A stretch of 7,347 nucleotides of DNA from Acidimicrobiales bacterium (GTDB lineage Bacteria; Actinomycetota; Acidimicrobiia; Acidimicrobiales; SHLQ01): positions 1 through 7,347 of the forward strand of contig JABDJW010000202.1 in NCBI GenBank assembly GCA_013002375.1, read 5' to 3'. Both the position numbers and the translations under genes were made by a program. The notes under the pieces were generated by a model, which searched no databases, was not told the DNA's origin, and saw only the letters and a program-made list of their open reading frames with translations. This document shows, piece by piece, positions 1-4,366 of the stretch. The first letter of the stretch is position 1. Each line of letters starts with the position of its first letter.

Positions 1-71
1 GGGAAGACGGTCCGCAGACCGGTCTTGGCCGTGACGCCGAGACCCTTGATCACACCGGGGACGAGGCCCAT
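1..71 (-). CDS. nuoI: NuoI, complex I 4Fe-4S ferredoxin-like subunit (N-terminal 23 codons only)
   Basis: The 5' end of a gene that leaves the window at its left edge. The start is ATG at 71-69, directly abutting the nuoH stop codon (TAG at 74-72, no spacer). An AAGGTGG-like ribosome binding site lies in the nuoH 3' end at 86-80. The visible product begins MGLVPGVIKGLGVTAKT and continues LRTVF. The KGLGVTAKT stretch matches the amphipathic N-terminal helix of actinobacterial and Thermus NuoI proteins, which precedes two CxxCxxCxxxCP cluster motifs not visible here. NuoI carries clusters N6a and N6b, relaying electrons to N2 in NuoB. The identity rests on this short helix plus its position after nuoH, so it is probable rather than certain. 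Confidence 0.75.
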   Translation of the reverse strand, partial: MGLVPGVIKGLGVTAKTGLRTVF

Positions 72-1103
72 CTAGAACACCACCTTGAGGACGCCGGTGG
101 CGACGATGTTCACCAGCGCCAGCGGGATGAGGTACTTCCAGGCCAGCTCTTGCAGCTGGTCTTCGCGGAAGCGGGGGTAGGTGAACCGGACCCAGAAGAT
201 CAGGGCCGACACCAGGAGAATCTTGCCCATCAGAATGAGCGGGCCGATGACATTGAAGATGTTGGAGGTCGGATCGATGCCCGGCACGTACCAGCCGCCC
301 AAGAACAGCACGGCGGCAATGGCCGAGAACACGCCGGCAGTGGCGAACTCACCGATGAAGAACAAGAGGAACTTGATGCCGGAGTATTCGGTCATGTAGC
401 CCGAGACGAGCTCGGATTCCGCGATCGGCATGTCGAACGGGGTTTGGGTGAGTTCGGCCTGGATGGCGATGAAGAAGATCAAGAAGCCAACGAACTGGGT
501 CAGGATGTAGGGGTTGCCGATGCCACCCCAGCCGAAGATCTCGCCGTCGGCCTGGGCCAAGACGATCTTGTTCATGTTGAGCGTGCCGGCCTGGATCACG
601 ACGCCCAGTACGGCCAGCACCATCGGGAGCTCGTAGGCGATCAGCTGACCGGCGGCGCGCAAACCACCGAGCAGCGAATACTTGTTGGCCGACGACCAGC
701 CCGCCATCAAGATGCCGATCACCGAGATCGACGCCACCGCGAGGGCCAGGTAGATACCGGTGTTGACATCGACGAACCACGCGTCGGGCCCCCAGGGCAC
801 CACGAGGACGAGCAGGAACGTGGACATCAGCACCACGAACGGTGCAGCCATGAAGACCCAGCGATCGGCCTTGGCCGGCACGATGTCTTCTTTCTGGATC
901 CACTTGCCGACTTCGGCCAGCAACTGCAGCGAGCCATACGGGCCGGCTTCCATGGGGCCGAGGCGGCTCTGCATGAAGCTCATCATCTTGAACAGGTAGA
1001 GGTACACCAGCGTGCCGGCCGGCAGGAGCACCGCGACGAGCGCGGCAAAGACGCGAATGCCGGTCTGTTGCCACCAGGCCAGTTCGACCGCGAGAAGATC
1101 CAT
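72..1103 (-). CDS. nuoH: NuoH, complex I membrane subunit forming the quinone chamber
   Basis: 343 residues, the usual NuoH/ND1 length, with about eight hydrophobic segments. NuoH anchors the peripheral arm and lines the quinone tunnel with NuoB and NuoD. Family landmarks are a MQSRLGPMEAGPYG loop (residues 44-57, where most homologues have RxGPNRVGP), GWSSANKYSLLGGLRAAGQ (135-153), and PFDMPIAESELVSGY (222-236) followed by TEYSG. The last loop deviates: the usual ETNR before PFD is ELTQ (Arg replaced by Gln220), and the first Glu of PEAESE is Ile227. The ATG at 1103 was chosen because a longer reading frame upstream overlaps nuoD and is not NuoH-like. No strong ribosome binding site precedes it; the 8-nt gap from nuoD suggests translational coupling. 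The gene precedes nuoI with zero spacing. Confidence 0.97.
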   Translation of the reverse strand: MDLLAVELAWWQQTGIRVFAALVAVLLPAGTLVYLYLFKMMSFMQSRLGPMEAGPYGSLQLLAEVGKWIQKEDIVPAKADRWVFMAAPFVVLMSTFLLVLVVPWGPDAWFVDVNTGIYLALAVASISVIGILMAGWSSANKYSLLGGLRAAGQLIAYELPMVLAVLGVVIQAGTLNMNKIVLAQADGEIFGWGGIGNPYILTQFVGFLIFFIAIQAELTQTPFDMPIAESELVSGYMTEYSGIKFLLFFIGEFATAGVFSAIAAVLFLGGWYVPGIDPTSNIFNVIGPLILMGKILLVSALIFWVRFTYPRFREDQLQELAWKYLIPLALVNIVATGVLKVVF

Positions 1104-1111
1104 CCCGGGCA

Positions 1112-2284
1112 CTAGCGATCGATGTCCCCGAGAATGAAGTACAGGCTGGCCAGGATCGTGATGATGTCGGGCACGTACACACCCTTGAGCAGCCACGGGC
1201 AGATCGACACGTTGTTGAACGACGCCGAGCGGATCTTCACCCGGAACGGCACCAGGCCGCCTTGCGACACGATGTAGTAGCCCATCGCGCCGAGCGGGTT
1301 CTCGGTTTCGACCCAGGCTTCGCCCGGTGGCACCTTGATGATGCGGGGCACCTTGGCCATGACCGGGCCCGACGGGATGCCGTCGAGCAGCTTGTCGACG
1401 ATGGCGGCGCCTTCGCGGACCTCCTGCAACCGCACCCAGAACCGGGCGAACGAATCGCCATCGGGGTGGGTCCAGACATTCCAGTCGATCTCGTCGTAGA
1501 CCATGCCGTCGGGGGCATCACGACGCAGATCCCAGTCGACTCCCGAGGCCCGAATATTGGCACCGGACAAGCCGTAGCTGAGACCGATGTCGGCGGGGAT
1601 GATGCCGATGCCGCGGGTGCGCATCTGGAAGATCTCGTTGCCCTCGACCAGCGTTTCCATCTCGTCGCAGAACTGACGAACCCGACCCATTGCGGCCCGA
1701 GTGCCCTCGATCCAGCCGGCGGGTAGGTCGTCCTTCAGGCCACCGATGCGATCGAAGTTCGGGTGGAATCGACCACCGGTGACGGCCTCGACCTGGTTGA
1801 CGACGAACTCGCGGTCGCGGAATGCGTAGAACACCGGCGTCGTGGCCCCGATCTGCACGGCCATGTCGCCGACGCCCAGGATGAGGTTGTTCATGCGGCT
1901 GAGCTCGAACAGGATCGTGCGGATCCACTTCGCTCGCGGCGGGGCCTCGACCTCCATGAGCTTCTCCGCGGCGAGGATGAACGGCACCTCGTTGGCGAAG
2001 CTGCCCAGCCAGTCGATGCGGTTGATCAGCGTGGTCACCTGCGGGTAGGTGCGCACCTCGGTGAGCTTCTCGTAGCCCCGGTGCATGTAGCCCATGATCG
2101 GTTCGGCCGCGATCACTTGCTCGCCGTCGAGCTTGGCCAGGATGCGCAGCGTGCCGTGTGTCGCGGGGTGTTGCGGACCCATGTTCAGGATCATGCCATC
2201 GGACTCGAGTTCGACGTTGACCCGCGCGTCGGCGGCCTGCTGGCTGATGTACTTGAGCTTCTCGGCGTCGCTTACGGCCGTCAT
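1112..2284 (-). CDS. nuoD: NuoD, complex I 49-kDa-type quinone-site subunit
   Basis: 390 residues, normal for a stand-alone NuoD. This subunit, related to the large subunit of NiFe hydrogenases, builds the quinone pocket next to cluster N2. Visible landmarks are GPQHPATHG (36-44, with the quinone-ligand His at 43), MGYMHRGYEK (64-73), a FELSR motif, RASGVDWDLRR, GELGYYIVSDGG-like GAMGYYIVSQGG, and the typical C-terminal ILGDIDR. The second conserved quinone ligand, Tyr, is replaced by Trp92 in the sequence NRIDWLGSF. The His43-to-Trp92 distance of 49 residues equals His38-to-Tyr87 of Thermus Nqo4, so the alignment is secure. The ATG at 2284 overlaps the nuoC stop as ATGA, implying coupled translation; a GGAGAGGGGG stretch upstream can serve as ribosome binding site. 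An upstream in-frame extension runs through nuoC and was discarded. Confidence 0.97.
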   Translation of the reverse strand: MTAVSDAEKLKYISQQAADARVNVELESDGMILNMGPQHPATHGTLRILAKLDGEQVIAAEPIMGYMHRGYEKLTEVRTYPQVTTLINRIDWLGSFANEVPFILAAEKLMEVEAPPRAKWIRTILFELSRMNNLILGVGDMAVQIGATTPVFYAFRDREFVVNQVEAVTGGRFHPNFDRIGGLKDDLPAGWIEGTRAAMGRVRQFCDEMETLVEGNEIFQMRTRGIGIIPADIGLSYGLSGANIRASGVDWDLRRDAPDGMVYDEIDWNVWTHPDGDSFARFWVRLQEVREGAAIVDKLLDGIPSGPVMAKVPRIIKVPPGEAWVETENPLGAMGYYIVSQGGLVPFRVKIRSASFNNVSICPWLLKGVYVPDIITILASLYFILGDIDR

Positions 2285-2994
2285 GCCGGCGCCCCCTCTC
2301 CGTCCTTGGTGCCATCCTTGGCTTCGTCTTCTTCGTCCTCGCCCGGCAGGGGTTCGACGTCGACGATGCCGGGCCAGGGCTTCACCTGGCGGGCCAGCAG
2401 GGGGTAATCCTTGCGCATTGGATTGCCGATGAAGTCGCCGGGCAGATAGAGGTTGCGGAGATCGGGGTGGCCCTCGAACTCGATGCCGAACATCTCGCGC
2501 ACCTCGCGCTCGTGCCAGTTGGCGCCGGCGTAGGTGCCGATCCAGGTGGGAACGCGAAGGTCGCCGTCGGGAACATCGGCCTTGACGTGCACGCCCCACT
2601 TGTCGGCCACGTTCAACACGCGGGCGAACACCTGGAAGCGAGTGTCACCACCGGCGTAGCCGGTCTCGGGGGTGGATGCAGCCGTGTCGTTCGGTTCGGC
2701 CGGATCGTCGAGGCCGAGTTCGATCTCGACCTCACTGTCCATCGAGCGGCCGTACGGCGAGGGCAACCAGTCGATGGCCGAAAGGAAATCGAAGTAGCGA
2801 GCCCGCAACTTGTTTCGCAGCACGTCGGCGGTGGTCGCCCAGGCATCGAGGCTGACCCGAATCCACAGGTCGTCGTGCGGCTTCAGGTGGGAGCCGACCA
2901 GAGCATCGCCGAGGTGCTCGGTGAGTTGGGCCAACAGCGCTTCGCGCTGCTCGTCGGGCGCGACCGTCTCTTCTTCTTCGGTGTCTTCAGCCAT
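2281..2994 (-). CDS. nuoC: NuoC, complex I 30-kDa-type subunit
   Basis: 237 residues. NuoC packs against NuoD and NuoB at the base of the peripheral arm and carries no cofactor. The family signature is at residues 158-200: NWHEREVREMFGIEFEGHPDLRN, then FIGNPMRKDYPL, close to the classical ERE-(V)-(Y/W)-D-(M/L)-FGI...GHPDLRR...RKDFPL, with Arg166 and Glu167 at the usual aromatic-Asp pair. The core is decorated with a very acidic N-terminus (EDTEEEE), a low-complexity insertion of about 25 residues between core strands (near 93-118), and an acidic C-terminal tail from residue 218. These additions are probably disordered. The ATG at 2994 is preceded by GGAGG at 3007-3003 with 8-nt spacing, which fixes the start. 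The 3' end overlaps nuoD by 4 nt. Confidence 0.96.
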   Translation of the reverse strand: MAEDTEEEETVAPDEQREALLAQLTEHLGDALVGSHLKPHDDLWIRVSLDAWATTADVLRNKLRARYFDFLSAIDWLPSPYGRSMDSEVEIELGLDDPAEPNDTAASTPETGYAGGDTRFQVFARVLNVADKWGVHVKADVPDGDLRVPTWIGTYAGANWHEREVREMFGIEFEGHPDLRNLYLPGDFIGNPMRKDYPLLARQVKPWPGIVDVEPLPGEDEEDEAKDGTKDGEGAPA

Positions 2995-3002
2995 GAGTCA
3001 CA

Positions 3003-3007
3003 CCTCC
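3003..3007 (-). promoter_or_regulatory. Ribosome binding site of nuoC
   Basis: GGAGG on the minus strand, 8 nt before the nuoC ATG at 2994. It supports that start and gives nuoC independent translation initiation despite the 125-nt gap after nuoB. Confidence 0.85.
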
Positions 3008-3119
3008 AAGCCGATGTGAACATCCAGTGACGAGGGACGAGGAACGGCTCGCCAGCTCGGCTGCAGCCGTGGCGCGGGTCGAGACCGTCCTGCGGTCGGA
3101 TCCCGCCTGCGGGAGGAAA
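3008..3119 (-). other. nuoB-nuoC intergenic spacer with two small hairpins
   Basis: This is the only sizeable gap within the operon. It contains two short inverted repeats next to each other: GACCG at 3083-3087 pairing with CGGTC at 3093-3097 (5-nt loop), and TCCCG at 3101-3105 pairing with CGGGA at 3110-3114 (4-nt loop). No U-run follows either on the minus strand, so they do not look like an intrinsic terminator. They could act as an RNA-processing or stabilising element after nuoB, or be chance structure in GC-rich DNA. No convincing small gene was seen in the gap. Confidence 0.4.
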
Positions 3120-3641
3120 CTAGCCATCGATTGCACCTCCACCCACGACGATGGGGTCGCGACCGCGCCACTTCTCGACGATGTCCTCGTTGCGGATGCG
3201 CTCCTGCAGCAGGACGATGCCTTCGAGCAACGCTTCGGGCCGGGGTGGGCAACCGGGAACGTAGACGTCGACTGGGATGATTTGATCGATGCCCTTGGTG
3301 ACCGAGTAGCTGTCCCAGTAGGGGCCGCCGCAGTTGGCGCACGAACCCATCGAGATCACGTATTTGGGCTCGGGCATCTGGTCGTAGAGCCGCTTGATCG
3401 ACGGGGCCATCTTGTCGGTGACCGTGCCCGACACCACCACCAGGTCGGCCTGGCGGGGGCTGGCCGGCAGCGGAATGACGCCCAGGCGCATCACGTCGTA
3501 GCGGGGCGACACGAAGGCTGCGCCCATCTCGATGGCACAACACGCCAAGCCCCACTGATACACCCACAGCGAATACTTGCGGCTGATGTTGAGCAGTTCG
3601 GTGAACGGCTTGGGCATCTTGCCGTTTTCGACGAGACCCAT
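3120..3641 (-). CDS. nuoB: NuoB, complex I subunit carrying cluster N2
   Basis: 173 residues. NuoB holds the terminal 4Fe-4S cluster N2, which passes electrons to quinone. The four ligand cysteines are present: the adjacent pair Cys34-Cys35 in WGLACCAIEM, Cys101 in MGSCANCGG, and Cys131 in VPGCPPRPE, with family-typical spacing. The N-terminal helix (KYSLWVYQWGLACC) and the GTVTDKMAPSIKRLYDQMPEPKYVISMG core are classical. The frame extends 8 codons further to a TTG, but the ATG at 3641 is preferred because GGAGG lies 9 nt upstream (3655-3651) and family members begin near this point. It is 45 nt from nuoA and 125 nt from nuoC, in the same operon. All visible cluster ligands are intact, so NuoB looks fully functional. 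Confidence 0.97.
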   Translation of the reverse strand: MGLVENGKMPKPFTELLNISRKYSLWVYQWGLACCAIEMGAAFVSPRYDVMRLGVIPLPASPRQADLVVVSGTVTDKMAPSIKRLYDQMPEPKYVISMGSCANCGGPYWDSYSVTKGIDQIIPVDVYVPGCPPRPEALLEGIVLLQERIRNEDIVEKWRGRDPIVVGGGAIDG

Positions 3642-3650
3642 GTCAGCGCA

Positions 3651-3655
3651 CCTCC
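3651..3655 (-). promoter_or_regulatory. Ribosome binding site of nuoB
   Basis: GGAGG on the minus strand, 9 nt before the ATG at 3641. It decides that start over the upstream TTG at 3665, which the element would overlap or follow. Confidence 0.85.
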
Positions 3656-3686
3656 GCCGGGGCAAGACCGCGCGGGTCGTTGAGAA

Positions 3687-4052
3687 CTAGAGCCACTTGA
3701 GCACGCCCTTGCGCCAGGCGTAGGCCAAACCCAGCGCCAAGATGAAGATGAAGATGGCCATTTCGATCAAGCCGAAGTAGCCGTAGGCCTCGAGACGGGT
3801 CGCCCAGGGGAAGATGAACACGGCCTCGACGTCGAACAGCACGAAGAGCAGGGCAAACACGTAGTAGCGGATGTTGCTCTGCGACCACATCGAACCCACC
3901 GCGTCGACGCCGGACTCGTAGGTCATCAGCTTCTGCTCGGATGGTTTGGTGGGGCGAAACAGCGCCGACAACCCAACGAAGGCGGCGACCAACGCGATGC
4001 CGAGCGCGCCGAAGATACCGACGGTGAGGTAACTGCGAAGGAAGTCGGACAC
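3687..4052 (-). CDS. nuoA: NuoA, complex I small membrane subunit
   Basis: 121 residues with three transmembrane helices (about 10-32, 62-83 and 91-112). NuoA sits beside NuoH and NuoB, and its first loop borders the quinone entrance. Landmarks are LMTYESGVDAVGS (42-54), IRYYVFALLFVLFDVEAVFIFPWA (61-84, with Asp74 and Glu76 of the conserved FDVE) and a C-terminal AYAWRKGVLKW. The loop has Ser47 in place of the Cys found in many homologues, as in E. coli. The start is GTG at 4052-4050. An in-frame TGA lies nine codons upstream and no other plausible start occurs between. No clear Shine-Dalgarno sequence precedes the GTG, so the messenger may begin close to the start codon. This is the first gene of the operon, divergent from the lipoprotein gene. 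Confidence 0.95.
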   Translation of the reverse strand: MSDFLRSYLTVGIFGALGIALVAAFVGLSALFRPTKPSEQKLMTYESGVDAVGSMWSQSNIRYYVFALLFVLFDVEAVFIFPWATRLEAYGYFGLIEMAIFIFILALGLAYAWRKGVLKWL

Positions 4053-4085
4053 GAGGGAGAAGACTACCGAGGGGGTTCAGGGCCC

Positions 4086-4110
4086 GCCAAAGCGGACCGG
4101 CCAAAGCGGA
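4086..4110. repeat. 11-bp direct repeat upstream of nuoA
   Basis: GCCAAAGCGGA occurs at 4086-4096 and again at 4100-4110, separated by 3 nt (period 14). On the nuoA-coding strand it reads TCCGCTTTGGC and lies about 34-58 nt before the GTG start. Two identical sites in this position fit binding by a transcriptional regulator of the operon or its leader RNA, but a recent small duplication is equally possible. Confidence 0.6.
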
Positions 4111-4123
4111 GTGAGGTCAAATC

Positions 4124-4140
4124 AGGGCAAAACTAGCCCT
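4124..4140. repeat. Short inverted repeat (5-bp stem)
   Basis: AGGGC at 4124-4128 pairs with GCCCT at 4136-4140 across a 7-nt A-rich loop. The stem is short and no U-run follows on either strand, so it is not called a terminator. It may be a protein site or chance. Confidence 0.3.
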
Positions 4141-4185
4141 CCCAGCATCCGGGGCGGTCGATCGTGACGGGCGTAACAACTTCGT

Positions 4186-4200
4186 GGTGGCACCGCCACC
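4186..4200. repeat. 15-bp inverted repeat (GGTGGC-ACC-GCCACC)
   Basis: A perfect 6-bp inverted repeat with a 3-nt centre, about 70-80 nt upstream of the lipoprotein start. It may be an operator half-site pair or a small hairpin. Its function is unknown. Confidence 0.35.
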
Positions 4201-4228
4201 GACCGAGATTCGAATTCTGGCCGGATTC

Positions 4229-4241
4229 CCACGTAACGTGG
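4229..4241. promoter_or_regulatory. 13-bp perfect palindrome, candidate operator of the lipoprotein gene
   Basis: CCACGT-A-ACGTGG is a perfect inverted repeat with a single central base, ending 26 nt before the ATG at 4268. Its position between any promoter and the ribosome binding site suits an operator for a dimeric regulator. The regulator cannot be named from this sequence. Confidence 0.45.
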
Positions 4242-4257
4242 ACAAAGCATCGATCTT

Positions 4258-4263
4258 GGAGGG
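4258..4263 (+). promoter_or_regulatory. Ribosome binding site of the lipoprotein gene
   Basis: GGAGGG, 4 nt before the ATG at 4268 (5 nt counting from GGAGG). It supports that ATG as the start of the long plus-strand frame. Confidence 0.85.
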
Positions 4264-4267
4264 CGCC

Positions 4268-4366
4268 ATGCAACCCCGCTCGGCCCCGACGCCGCGACCG
4301 TCGCTCCACCGGGTCGCGACGCTCGCCTCCCTGTTCATCGCGATCGTCGTTGCGCTGGCCGGATGT
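4268..4366 (+). other. Lipoprotein signal peptide and lipobox
   Basis: Residues 1-33. The n-region is basic (Arg4, Arg10, His14, Arg15), the hydrophobic core ATLASLFIAIVVALA spans about 17-31, and the lipobox is L30-A31-G32-C33 followed by Ser-Ser. Cleavage by signal peptidase II before Cys33 and lipid attachment there are expected, anchoring the protein on the outer face of the membrane. No twin-arginine motif is present. Confidence 0.88.

Larger units (their letters stand above)
4053..4267. promoter_or_regulatory. Divergent intergenic region between nuoA and the lipoprotein gene
   Basis: These 215 nt must contain the promoters of both the leftward nuo operon and the rightward lipoprotein gene. 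No textbook -35/-10 pair stands out on either strand. A minus-strand TTGACC at 4119-4114 could be a -35 element, but no good -10 follows at the right distance. Listed separately are an 11-bp direct repeat near nuoA, two small inverted repeats and a 13-bp palindrome near the lipoprotein gene. No gene is supported here. Confidence 0.6.

Noticed and set aside
150..1115. Plus-strand open frame of 321 codons opposite nuoH
   Set aside because: It is antisense to an unmistakable nuoH; its His/Asp/Gln/Glu-rich product is a mirror of hydrophobic codons.
3642..3665. Upstream TTG start adding eight residues to NuoB
   Set aside because: It would overlap the good GGAGG ribosome binding site of the ATG at 3641 and adds a non-family sequence.
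3909..3914. NuoA loop Ser instead of Cys as an unusual feature
   Set aside because: E. coli and many other bacteria also have Ser in this FESG/YESG position, so it is ordinary variation.
4124..4140. Hairpin in the divergent region as a terminator
   Set aside because: The 5-bp stem is weak, no U-run follows on either strand, and both flanking genes start here rather than end.
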